In this document: one piece after another, positions 41,892 to 50,111 of the stretch
Numbering within the stretch: position 1 is the stretch's first letter
How the letters are laid out: every line of letters begins with the position of its first letter
NCBI RefSeq assembly: GCF_025231485.1
Contig: NZ_CP104003.1
Span: 1-64,000 of the forward strand
DNA from: Salinirubellus salinus
Lineage (GTDB): Archaea; Halobacteriota; Halobacteria; Halobacteriales; Haloarculaceae
DNA: 64,000 bases
Reading direction: 5' to 3'
Position numbers and translations under genes: made by a program
Notes under the pieces: generated by a model
Told to the model about the DNA's origin: nothing
Databases searched by the model: none
What the model saw: the letters and a program-made list of their open reading frames with translations, nothing else

Positions 41892-43937
41892 GTGCTCTCA
41901 CTCGACCGCCCCGCGCGGGTTCTCTACGTCGACTCCTACGACGGGGTCGACCGGGCGGCGGCGGCGTTCGACCCTGCTGACGTCGACGTGACCTACGAGA
42001 CGGACCCGGACCGGGCGCTCGACCTCGTCGAGACCAACCGGTTCGAGTGTGCCGTCCTCGGCCCGGAACCGGCTGGCGGGTCGGGTATCGCGATGCTCGT
42101 CGCCACCCGCGAGGTGAGCGACGTCCCGGTCGTCCTCCTCGGGGGGGAGACGCCCGGCCCGACGACGGCGTTCGACGCCGGCGCCGACGAGTACGCTCGC
42201 CCGCCGACCGACGAGGACACGGCCGCCGCGCTGGCCGCCCGCATCGTGAACCTCGTGGGTCGGCGCCGCGCCGAGCGGACGGCAACCACCGAACGGGCGC
42301 GCTCCGCCGCCCTCGTCGCCGACGAGGGTGAGTTCCGCGACCTCGCCGAGCGCCTCGACCAGGTGGTCTGGATCCGCGACCCTGACGGCGCGTTCCGGTA
42401 CGCGAACGCCGCGTTCGAGTCCACGTGGGGCGTCTCCGACGAGACGCTCCGAGACGACCCGTCACTGTTCGAGCGTCGCATCCACCCGGCCGACCGGCCG
42501 GACGCGGCGGGGTTCGAGGCCGGCGTCCACGAGTACCGCGTCCAGCAGGCCGACGGCCCGGTGCGCTGGCTCCGCGACCACGTCCGCGAGGTGGAGACGG
42601 ACGAGGGATGCCGCGTCGTCGGCGTCGCCGAGGACGTCACCGCCCGCCAGCGACTCTCCCGTGACCTCGAGGCCAACGTGGAGGCGCTCGGGCGACTCTA
42701 CGAGATCTCCTCGAACCCCGACCTCGAGTTCGAGGAGAAGGCACCCAGACTGCTGGCGGTCGGCTGTGACCTGCTCGACCTCTCGTTCGGCGCGCTGATG
42801 CGCATCGAGGACGGCTCCCAGCGGGTGGTGGCTGCCCACGGTACGGGTGTCGAGGCCGGGCTCGAGACGCCGCTCTCGAGGGCCTACTGCCGACGGACCA
42901 TCGACTCCGACAGCCTGCTGGGCATCCGCGACGCGCCCGCGGAGGGGATGGCGGGTGACCCGGCCTACGACGAGTGGGGGTTCGCCTGCTACCTCGGCGG
43001 GAAGGTGCTCGTCGACGACGAACTCTACGGGACGGTCTGTTTCGGCTCCGAGGAACCACGGGACGAGCCGTTCACCGCGGCCGAGCGGTCCGTGGTCGAG
43101 TTGCTCGTCCAGTGGGTCTCCCACGAGCTGACCCAGCGGACGGTCCAGGAACGACTCCGGCGACGCAACGAGCGTCTCGACGACTTCGCGAGCGTCGTCA
43201 GCCACGACCTCCGCAACCCGCTGAACGTGGTCTCCGGCAGGGTCGAGATGGCACTCGACGCCAGTGAGGACCCGGCCGTGGTCGACCACCTCGAGATGGC
43301 CACCGGCGGTATCGAGCGGATGGAGGACCTCATCGCGGACCTGCTGGCGCTCGCCCGTCACGACACCTCGATCGAGCCCACCTCCGTCGCCATCGCCGAC
43401 GTGGCCCGCGGGGCGTGGCAGACCGTCCCCACCGGCGACGCGACGCTCACGCTCCGCGACGGCCTCGGGCAGGTGCAGGCGGACCCGCCGCGCCTGCGCC
43501 AACTGTTCGAGAACCTCTTTCGAAACGCCGTGGAGCACGGCTCCACCGGCCCCGACCCGCAAGCTCGCCGGGACGCCGTCGAACGCAGCTCCACGAGCCC
43601 TGCCTCGCAGGCTCGGCAGGACGCGATAAACCACGCCTCGCCGCCCGACCCGGAGCCGACCGACGGCGGGAACGACCCCGGCCCGACCACGCTGACGGAC
43701 GGCGGGAGTGGGCCGAGGGTGGTCGTCGGCCCGCTCGACGGCGGCGGGTTCTACGTCGAGGACGACGGGCCGGGACTCCCACGCGAGGAGTCGGTGTTCG
43801 CCTCCGGCGTCACCACGGCCGCGGACGGCACCGGCCTCGGCCTCGCCATCGTGAAGCAGGTGGCCGAGGCCCACGGCTGGTCGGTCCGGGCCGGCGAGGC
43901 CCCGACGGGCGGCGCGCGCTTCGAGTTCGCGTTCTAG
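41892..43937 (+). CDS. Sensor histidine kinase with receiver-like, PAS and GAF domains
   Basis: A 681-residue soluble kinase. Residues 1-125 form a degenerate receiver-like domain; the usual phosphoacceptor Asp is not obvious (RFECAVLGPEP). A PAS domain follows (145-265), then GAF (285-425, VLVDDELYGTVCFGSEEPR), a HisKA box with SVVSHDLRNPLNVVSG (phospho-His near 439), and a HATPase_c domain. The N-box is FRNAVEH and the G boxes EDDGPGLP and GTGLGLAIVKQVAE. Between N and G1 boxes lies a 16-residue tandem duplication. No response regulator gene is adjacent. The start is GTG 41892. Confidence 0.87.
   Translation: MLSLDRPARVLYVDSYDGVDRAAAAFDPADVDVTYETDPDRALDLVETNRFECAVLGPEPAGGSGIAMLVATREVSDVPVVLLGGETPGPTTAFDAGADEYARPPTDEDTAAALAARIVNLVGRRRAERTATTERARSAALVADEGEFRDLAERLDQVVWIRDPDGAFRYANAAFESTWGVSDETLRDDPSLFERRIHPADRPDAAGFEAGVHEYRVQQADGPVRWLRDHVREVETDEGCRVVGVAEDVTARQRLSRDLEANVEALGRLYEISSNPDLEFEEKAPRLLAVGCDLLDLSFGALMRIEDGSQRVVAAHGTGVEAGLETPLSRAYCRRTIDSDSLLGIRDAPAEGMAGDPAYDEWGFACYLGGKVLVDDELYGTVCFGSEEPRDEPFTAAERSVVELLVQWVSHELTQRTVQERLRRRNERLDDFASVVSHDLRNPLNVVSGRVEMALDASEDPAVVDHLEMATGGIERMEDLIADLLALARHDTSIEPTSVAIADVARGAWQTVPTGDATLTLRDGLGQVQADPPRLRQLFENLFRNAVEHGSTGPDPQARRDAVERSSTSPASQARQDAINHASPPDPEPTDGGNDPGPTTLTDGGSGPRVVVGPLDGGGFYVEDDGPGLPREESVFASGVTTAADGTGLGLAIVKQVAEAHGWSVRAGEAPTGGARFEFAF
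43527..43640 (+). repeat. 48-base tandem repeat inside the kinase ATPase domain
   Basis: Two full units (43527-43574 and 43575-43622) and a partial third code for AVEHGSTGPDPQARRD, AVERSSTSPASQARQD and AINHAS. The unit begins with a copy of the N-box sequence itself, so the array looks like repeated duplication of the N-box plus a linker. Unit 2 contains an inverted repeat, CCTGCC and GGCAGG. The insertion enlarges a loop that normally leads directly to the next strand. Confidence 0.7.
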
Positions 43938-43952
43938 CGGTGCCCATCGCGG

Positions 43953-45293
43953 TCAGCACTCCAGTACGTCGGCGTGGCGATCCAGTATCGTCTCGAGCGT
44001 GAGGTTCTTCTCCTCGAGTTCGTAGCGAACCCGGACGACGGGGACGTCGACGTCGAGTATCCGAGCGAGGTCGTGGGGCGTCCCCGAGACCACGACGTCC
44101 GGCGCCGCGTTCCGGATGGTCGCGGCCAGGTCCCGACGCTGTGCCTCGCTGTAGCCCATCGCCGGGAGGACCGTGTCGAGGTGGGGGTACTCCTCGAAGA
44201 CGCGCTGGAGCGAACCGACGGCCGCTGGCTCGGGGTCGACGACCTCGGCGGCCCCGTACCGTCGGGCCGCGATGAGGCCAGCACCGTAGGGCGCGTCGCC
44301 GTGGGTGAGGGTAGGCCCGTCCTCGACGACGAGCACCCGCTTGCCGGCGATCTGCTCCCCGTCGGCCGTGATCTTCGAGTTCGCGTGGACGATCTCCGCG
44401 TCCGGGTTCGTCTTCCGGACGTTCGTCTCGACCTCTCGAATCGCCCCCGCGTCCGCCGTGTCCTCCTTGTTGACGACGACGTAGTCCGCGAGTCGGAGGT
44501 TGGTCTCGCCGGGGTGGTACCGGAGTTCGGCCCCGGCGCGGTGCGGGTCGGTCACGACGACGTGGACGTCGGGTACGTAGAACGGGAGTTCGTTGTTGCC
44601 GCCGTCCCAGACGACGACGTCGGCCTCCGCCTCCACGCGCTCCAGGATGGCGCCGTAGTCGACACCCGCGTAGACGACGTGCCCACGTTCGATGTGCCCC
44701 TCGTACTCCTCGCGTTCCTCGATGGTCACGTCGCTCTCGTCGAGGCGCTCGATGGAGTCGAACCGCTGTACCCGCTGGGCCACGAGGTCGCCGTACGGCA
44801 TCGGCTCCCTGACGACGGCCACCTCCTTCCCCCGGTCGCGGAGCAGGTCGGCGAACTTCCGTGCGGTCTGTGACTTGCCACACCCCGTCCGGACCGCGTC
44901 GACGGCGACGACCGGAATCGACGCCCGGAGCATCATCCGGTCCGGCCCGACGAGGCGGAAGTCGGCCCCGGCGGCGAGCGCACGCGAGGCCTGGTGCATC
45001 ACGTGTTCGTGCGAGACGTCGGAGTACGAGAACACGACCGTGTCGACGTCGGCCTCCTCGACGACGGTCTCCAGTTCCGATTCGGGGTAGATCGGGATGC
45101 CGTCGGGGTACCGCTCTCCCGCCAGCGCCGGCGGGTAGCGGCGGGTGGGGAGGGCGTCGAGTTCGCCGATGTTCTGCGAGGCGGTGTGGGTGAACGCGAC
45201 GACCTCGACCCGTTCGTCGTCCCTGAAGACCGTGTTGAAGTCGTGGAAGTCGCGGCCCGCTGCACCCATGATCAGGATCCGCGTCTGACTCAT
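43953..45293 (-). CDS. Cyclic 2,3-diphosphoglycerate synthetase-like GTPase (COG2403)
   Basis: A 446-residue protein. The N-terminus RILIMGAAGRDFHDFNTVF is a Rossmann-like domain, and a second domain has the P-loop RTGCGKSQTARKFADLL at residues 135-151 and VVVNKEDTADAG as a G4-like motif. The family is called cyclic 2,3-diphosphoglycerate synthetase after the Methanothermus enzyme, but most members are uncharacterised predicted GTPases. The gene is divergent from carbamate kinase with 26 bases between starts, an arrangement that suggests a shared pathway rather than thermoprotection. Confidence 0.78.
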   Translation of the reverse strand: MSQTRILIMGAAGRDFHDFNTVFRDDERVEVVAFTHTASQNIGELDALPTRRYPPALAGERYPDGIPIYPESELETVVEEADVDTVVFSYSDVSHEHVMHQASRALAAGADFRLVGPDRMMLRASIPVVAVDAVRTGCGKSQTARKFADLLRDRGKEVAVVREPMPYGDLVAQRVQRFDSIERLDESDVTIEEREEYEGHIERGHVVYAGVDYGAILERVEAEADVVVWDGGNNELPFYVPDVHVVVTDPHRAGAELRYHPGETNLRLADYVVVNKEDTADAGAIREVETNVRKTNPDAEIVHANSKITADGEQIAGKRVLVVEDGPTLTHGDAPYGAGLIAARRYGAAEVVDPEPAAVGSLQRVFEEYPHLDTVLPAMGYSEAQRRDLAATIRNAAPDVVVSGTPHDLARILDVDVPVVRVRYELEEKNLTLETILDRHADVLEC

Positions 45294-45319
45294 GCTACTA
45301 ACTGTCAGCGCGAACAGGG

Positions 45320-46267
45320 ATGAGTATGGACGACGACTCTCAGCGGGCGGGAACCGAGCCGATTGTCGTGGCCCTGGGCGGGAACACGTTGCTCGGGTCG
45401 CAGGGGCACTGGACGTTCGATGAACAGCGGGAGGCCGTCGCCCGGACCGCCCGACAGCTCGCGGACGCGATTCACGCCGGCTACGACGTCGTCCTCACCC
45501 ACGGGAACGGCCCGCAGGTCGGTACCCTCCTCCTGCAACAGGACAACGTCGAGGAGCCCGCACGACGCCCGCTCGACGTGCTGGTCGCCGAGACGCAGGC
45601 ACAGATCGGCTACCTGGTGCAACAGGCGCTCGACAACGAACTCCCCGACTCGACGGACTCCGTCACCGTCGTGACGCAGGTGGTCGTGGACCCGGACGAC
45701 CCCGCGTTCGAGACCCCCACGAAACCCGTGGGGCCGTTCTACACCGAGGCGCAAGCGGCCGAGCGAGCCTTCGAGACCCGACGGGTGCGCAGTGGTGACC
45801 GTCCCTACCGCCGTGTCGTCCCGTCCCCCGAGCCCATCGAGGTCGTCGAGGACGAGGAGATAACGAGCCTCGTGGAGCGAGGGACCCTCGTCGTCGCCGC
45901 TGGCGGCGGTGGCGTTCCCGTGGTCCGTGACGGCACGCTCCGTGGTGTCGAGGCCGTGGTCGACAAGGACAAGACCTCGCAGGTGCTCGCCGCCGAACTC
46001 GGGGCCGAGACCCTCGTCGTCCTGACGGACGTCGAGTTCGCGTACGTGGGCTACGAGACGGCCGACGAGCGACCACTCCGTCGCGTCTCACCAGCGGCGG
46101 TGCGCGGGCACCTCGAGGCGGGGGAGTTCGGTGAGGGGAGTATGCGCCCGAAGATGGAGGCCTGCTGTCGATTCGTCGAACGGGGCGGCGAGCGGGCCGT
46201 GGTGACCACGCCCGACCGGTTGCTGGAGGCGCTGGCCGGTGAGACCGGAACCCAGGTCCGAGCCTGA
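45320..46267 (+). CDS. arcC: Carbamate kinase
   Basis: A 315-residue amino-acid-kinase-fold enzyme. VVALGGNTLLG near residue 16 is the glycine loop, THGNGPQVGTLLLQQ binds carbamate, AAGGGGVPVV near 195 and EAVVDKDKTSQVLAAELGAE bind ATP. It makes ATP from ADP and carbamoyl phosphate, the last step of arginine, agmatine or purine/pyrimidine-derived carbamoyl catabolism. No ornithine carbamoyltransferase or arginine deiminase lies nearby; the divergent neighbour is the COG2403 GTPase. Two starts, ATG 45320 and ATG 45326, are equally possible. Confidence 0.92.
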   Translation: MSMDDDSQRAGTEPIVVALGGNTLLGSQGHWTFDEQREAVARTARQLADAIHAGYDVVLTHGNGPQVGTLLLQQDNVEEPARRPLDVLVAETQAQIGYLVQQALDNELPDSTDSVTVVTQVVVDPDDPAFETPTKPVGPFYTEAQAAERAFETRRVRSGDRPYRRVVPSPEPIEVVEDEEITSLVERGTLVVAAGGGGVPVVRDGTLRGVEAVVDKDKTSQVLAAELGAETLVVLTDVEFAYVGYETADERPLRRVSPAAVRGHLEAGEFGEGSMRPKMEACCRFVERGGERAVVTTPDRLLEALAGETGTQVRA

Positions 46268-46447
46268 TCCGGCGGTGAGACGGTGACGTCGGGAGGCGTG
46301 CCCCCCGGTCGGCCGAGGCTCCCGCCCGAGTGGTGGCGTTCCGGCGCCGGGTCCCGTACCCGCAGGTGAGGTCGCACTGTCTCACGCCCGAGACAGTCCC
46401 GAATCCGCCGAACGTTAACTATGCTCCGGAACGGCCTACAGTCTCGG

Positions 46448-47575
46448 ATGCGACCCACGGTGACACGGCGTGAAGCGGTACTGCTCGGGGGCCTCGGCGT
46501 CCTGACGTCGCTGGCAGGGTGTGTGGGGGGCGGCGACGCGCCGTCGGACGGTGACGCGCCGGCCGACGGGCCGAGCGGGAGCGGGGACATCGGCGGGGAC
46601 TCGAACGGTGCCGACGGGGGCGACGGCGGTGGCGAGGGCGAGACGGCTGGTGACGAGGCGGACGCGCCGGCCGTCTCCGTCCAGCAGGCCGTCGTCGGGG
46701 ACCTGACGGACCTCGGGCCCGTCGCGGTCGGCGTCGTGGGCGCCGAACGGACGCCGACGGCACCGCTGCTCGGCCCCGGATCGGCCATCGGTGCCGCCGA
46801 GGGCAACGAGTACGTCGCGCTCGACGTGGGCATCCGGGGCGACGCGTACGTCGCGCTCGCGGCGGACCTGTTCGCCGTCGCCGTCGACGACACGGAGTAC
46901 GCCTCGGCCGAGAACTTCGCCCAGATCGCCTCGGCCGAACTCGGGGGGTTCCCGTTCGCGCCGGGGGAACTCCGTCGGTTCCGGCTCCACTACGAGGTGC
47001 CCGAGGGGACGAGCGGCGAGTCACTCCGGGTGCTGTTGCGGGTCCGGACGCTCCCGGGTGACTCGTTCGAGGCCCTGCAGCCGCTCCAGGTCGACCTCGG
47101 CTCGACGGCCGCCTCGGCCGCCACGTTCGAGCAGGCGTTCGACGTGCCGCTCCAACCGTTCGGCGAGACGGTCTCGCACGAGGGCATCGAGGTGACCATC
47201 GGCGAGGTGCAACCGGTGGCCGAGGTCTCGGCCCGCCGGCCGCCCGCCGAGGGGACGGAGTACCTCGGGTTCACCATCGCGGCCACGAACGGGGGCGACC
47301 GGCCGAACCCCATCCTCCTCTCGCTGAGCGGGCTCGGCGGCCTCTCGCTGGTCGACGGCACGGGTGCGGACGTGGGCCGGAACGTCCAGTTCACGGGCGA
47401 GGTGCTGGGCGGGCGGCAGTTCGACCCGTCGAACGGCCTCGCGCCGGGCGAGAGCGAGTCCGGCGTCGTCGTGGGGGAGGTGCCCGCCGGCGTCTCGCCG
47501 CTCTACCTCGTCTGGTCGCCCCCGGCGCTCTACTGGCGTGGTGACGTCCACCGCTACGTCTGGCAGGTCCGCTGA
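46448..47575 (+). CDS. Tat lipoprotein with DUF4352-like domains
   Basis: About 375 residues. TRREAVLLGGLGVLTSLAGC is the twin-arginine lipoprotein signal. A disordered Asp/Gly-rich linker follows, then two related beta domains resembling DUF4352 (YVALDVGIRGDAYVALAADL and EYLGFTIAATNGGDRPNPIL). The first contains a two-strand hairpin with PEGTSGESLRVLLRV. Probably anchored outside the cell; binding partner unknown. ATG 46448 keeps a normal signal length; ATG 46421 would add nine residues. Confidence 0.72.
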   Translation: MRPTVTRREAVLLGGLGVLTSLAGCVGGGDAPSDGDAPADGPSGSGDIGGDSNGADGGDGGGEGETAGDEADAPAVSVQQAVVGDLTDLGPVAVGVVGAERTPTAPLLGPGSAIGAAEGNEYVALDVGIRGDAYVALAADLFAVAVDDTEYASAENFAQIASAELGGFPFAPGELRRFRLHYEVPEGTSGESLRVLLRVRTLPGDSFEALQPLQVDLGSTAASAATFEQAFDVPLQPFGETVSHEGIEVTIGEVQPVAEVSARRPPAEGTEYLGFTIAATNGGDRPNPILLSLSGLGGLSLVDGTGADVGRNVQFTGEVLGGRQFDPSNGLAPGESESGVVVGEVPAGVSPLYLVWSPPALYWRGDVHRYVWQVR

Positions 47576-47605
47576 GTCGCGGCCGGGCACTCGACCGGTC
47601 ACTCC

Positions 47606-48130
47606 TCACTCCTCCGGGTCGAACCGCTCCGCCGCCGTCGAGAAGGCGGTCTCCGCCTGTTCGCGCGAGCGGCGCTCCTCGGCCGCGGCGATGGCCTCGG
47701 CGTCGGGGCCGACGTCGTCGTCCACCCGCGCCCACGAACTGTGGACCTTCGCGTGACACCAGCGACAGAGGTAGACCGTCACCTCGTGTTCCATGTCGGC
47801 CTCCGGTTCGCCGGCGTAAGAGAGGTGGTGTTCCTCCAGCAGGGGCCGGACCTCGCCCGGCACGCGGCGCTCCTCGAGGCCACAGCGTAGGCACTCCCGG
47901 TTGCGCTGGCGTGACCGGAAGTGCGGGCAGTCCGACCACGCCCACTCGCCGTGCGGGTCGGCCGCTGGGCACCGCAGGTCGTCGGCGTGTCGCTCGCGGG
48001 CGAACTCGGGGTCGTGGTCGCCCCGCTCGACCGCGAAGCGACACCGCCCGTCGTCGGTGAGGTGGTCGCACCGCTCGACGAACGCGTAGGGGTCGTCCAC
48101 GCCCACGGTGGTCCCCTTCGGTGTCTTCAC
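47606..48130 (-). CDS. HNH-like/zinc-finger protein (DUF7097-type)
   Basis: A 174-residue protein with clustered cysteines and histidines: FVERCDHLTDDGRCRFAVER, DLRCPAADPHGEWAWSDCPH, RECLRCGLEERRV, and LLEEHHLSY...LCRWCHAKVHSSW. The last two blocks give an HNH-type pattern with a zinc-binding CxxC pair and EHH/CHxxxH residues. The start is uncertain; the GTG at 48130 (VKTPKGTTVGVDDPYAFVER) is preferred because conservation begins there, while an upstream TTG at 48169 would add 13 residues. Nuclease activity is possible but not proven. Confidence 0.68.
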   Translation of the reverse strand: MKTPKGTTVGVDDPYAFVERCDHLTDDGRCRFAVERGDHDPEFARERHADDLRCPAADPHGEWAWSDCPHFRSRQRNRECLRCGLEERRVPGEVRPLLEEHHLSYAGEPEADMEHEVTVYLCRWCHAKVHSSWARVDDDVGPDAEAIAAAEERRSREQAETAFSTAAERFDPEE

Positions 48131-48200
48131 GCTCGGCGGTGGGCGTTCCTCGTACGTGAATCCTCGCAACGCTCTTGGCGACCGGCGGCGAGCGGCGGGT

Positions 48201-48547
48201 GTGCGCGTGCTCCACCGCCCGACGGACGGTCCCGAACGCCCCTCGCCACGGACGTCGAGTTCGCCGACGGCATCGTCTCGCAGGGGCTCGGCCTGATGTT
48301 CCGCCGAGCCATCGCGGACGACTACGCGCTCGTCTTCCGGTTCGGCGGGACACGAACGCGGGGACTCCACATGGTCTGTGTCCCGTTCGACATCGACGCC
48401 GTGTGGCTGGTCGACGGGGAGGTGACGGGCGTCGAGCGCCTGCGTGCGTGGTGGGGACGGGGCGGGTACCGGGCGGACACCGTCATCGAGATGCCCGCCG
48501 GTGCCGCCGACGGGGTGGCGGTTGGCGACCGGGTCGTCGTGGAGTGA
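48201..48547 (+). pseudogene. DUF192 family protein, frameshifted
   Basis: The first frame begins VRVLHRPTDGPER at GTG 48201. The second, beginning PLATDVEFADGIVSQGLGLMF, carries the DUF192 core: RRAIADDYALVFRFGGTRTR, then HMVCVPFDIDAVWLVDGEVT and a PAGAADGVAVGDRV ending. The join is at cgcccctcg near 48240, where one more C would restore the frame. The 347-base span is one short. DUF192 proteins are small and often secreted, with unknown role. The frameshift is probably an indel in the C run. Confidence 0.75.
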
Positions 48548-48633
48548 GACGGGAGGTGGAAGCGGGAGGGAGTGTCGGAGCCGGCGGCGAACAGGCCGAG
48601 GACACGGTCGCGAACCAAGGACAGAGACAGCGC

Positions 48634-49182
48634 GGACGCTTCCAGGTCACCTGCCCCGGCCTGTTCGTCTACCACTGTGCCGTGCCGGATCTCGACTACC
48701 ACATCTCCTCCGGGATGTTCGGCTGCATCCTCGTCGAACCCGAGGGAGGCCTCCCGGCGGTCGACCACGAGTTCGACTTCGACTCGATGGCGATGGAGGC
48801 GCCCACGTACGTCCTCGTCAACGGCGAGAAGTACGGCATCGGCCCGCAGGGGTACAACGACATGGTGATGGAGACGGACGAGACGGCCCGCGTCTACTAC
48901 GGCGTCGGTGGCCCGAACCTGTTCAGTAGCTTCCACCCCATCGGCAGCGTCTGGGACGAAGTGTACCCACAGGGCGCCATCATGTCCGACCCCCACCGCT
49001 ACGTGCAGACGACGCCCGTGCTGCCCGGCAGCGCGATGGTCGGCACGCTCACCTCGCCGGTGCCCCTGCCCATCAAGCTCGTCGACCACGCGCTCTCGCG
49101 GGTCGCCCGGAAGGGCTGTCTCGCGGTCATCGACGTACAGGGCGAGGCGGACCCGACCATCTACGACCCGAACCCGGCCTGA
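48634..49182 (+). pseudogene. nirK: Truncated copper nitrite reductase (NirK) remnant
   Basis: About 182 codons match the C-terminal part of NirK. GRFQVTCPGLFVYHCAVPDL gives the type 1 copper Cys, YHISSGMFG the His and Met ligands, SSFHPIGSVWDEVYPQG the third type 2 copper His, and KLVDHALSRVARKGCLAVID the C-terminal end. The first cupredoxin half with the other copper ligands is missing, and about 20-25 residues between VDHE and FDFDSM are deleted in frame. Upstream codons (VANQGQRQR) show no NirK similarity. It cannot reduce nitrite. The intact frame suggests either recent decay or a retained fragment. Confidence 0.8.
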
Positions 49183-49456
49183 GGCGGTACGGTCGTGCTC
49201 GGGTCGGTCGGCCCCTCCCGAACGACGTGCGGTGGGGACCGGCCACCGGTGAAAGGACTGGACCGACTCCGGTCCGCGACGGTCGAGTGCCGACTCGTAT
49301 TCGTCAGAGTATTACTTGGAATGAACTATCATGGAATTGAAAACAATTGCCTGAGGGCTAGAACGAGGCGTAGAGCGGTCGTTGAGCCCCTGAGAGGGGT
49401 CCGAGGGGCGTTCGGCAACAAAGGTTTTACCGACGTGAGTGTTAGGTTGACTGACA

Positions 49457-49972
49457 ATGGGGGAGGGAAACACGGAGCGCCACTGGCTGCTCGGGGAGGA
49501 GTACCGCTTCGGTATCCTGCTCGGCCTCGCGGGGGTCGGCCTCGTCGTCGCCGGGTTCGCCGCGATGGTCGTCGCCGAGCGTGTCGCACCGGCAGCCCCC
49601 TACTGGCTGCTCCGGGAGGCTGCCGGCGTCAGCGGGGCGCTGGGGGCACCGGTCGCGCTACTGGGGGTGACACTCACGCTGGCGCCGCGTCGCCCGTCGG
49701 TGGTCGGTGGGGCCGGCGTCCTGATAACCACGCTCGCCACGGGGATGTTCGTCGCGGCCTACCCGTCGCGGTGGAACGTCCACCGGAGCGCCGACCTGAC
49801 GGCCGAGGTGGGGGCGTTCTACCTCGCCGGACTCGGTGTGCTCGCGCTGGGGCTGGCGATGGCGGTCCGTCGAGCCCGCTACCGGATGGGCGAACAGGTC
49901 GCCGACACGGGGACCGGGGCGCGGTACGCCCCCGAGGAGTCCGGGTTCGTCTGGAGCGACGACGGCGACTGA
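49457..49972 (+). CDS. Membrane protein of the DUF7139-type
   Basis: A 171-residue protein with four hydrophobic helices, for example FGILLGLAGVGLVVAGFAAM and GVLITTLATGMFVAAYP, and an acidic cytoplasmic tail ending VWSDDGD. The second loop is Arg-rich and may bind lipids. It resembles haloarchaeal DUF7139-type proteins in my recollection, with limited confidence. Function unknown. ATG 49457 is the only good start. Its 274-base upstream region is unusually AT-rich. Confidence 0.65.
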   Translation: MGEGNTERHWLLGEEYRFGILLGLAGVGLVVAGFAAMVVAERVAPAAPYWLLREAAGVSGALGAPVALLGVTLTLAPRRPSVVGGAGVLITTLATGMFVAAYPSRWNVHRSADLTAEVGAFYLAGLGVLALGLAMAVRRARYRMGEQVADTGTGARYAPEESGFVWSDDGD

Positions 49973-50039
49973 GTGTCGGCCGTCAATCTCGCCCCGACCG
50001 CCCCGTTTATGAGCACCGGGCTGAAAGCGGGAGACGACT

Positions 50040-50111
50040 ATGTCGCCACACGACATGGAGGATAGAGGAAGTCGCCGCGAGGCGGCTGGCCGTGAAATTC
50101 TACGGCGATGA
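50040..50111 (+). other. Possible 23-codon upstream frame in the synthase leader
   Basis: An ATG at 50040 opens a 23-residue frame (MSPHDMEDRG...REILRR) that ends at 50111, overlapping the GTG at 50092 and finishing eight bases before the GTG at 50119. A TATA-like GTTTATG at 50005 places the RNA start close to 50035, so this ATG is the first codon of the transcript. It may couple translation. It is not rich in leucine, so classical attenuation is unlikely. Confidence 0.3.

Noticed and set aside
43551-43622. The kinase repeat as a sequencing or assembly duplication
   Set aside because: The units differ at many positions, including third codon bases, so they are diverged repeats and not a duplicated read.
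48175-48633. Treating the region before the NirK remnant as its own N-terminal domain
   Set aside because: The codons before 48634 show no NirK similarity, and this stretch is the frameshifted DUF192 gene and its downstream gap.
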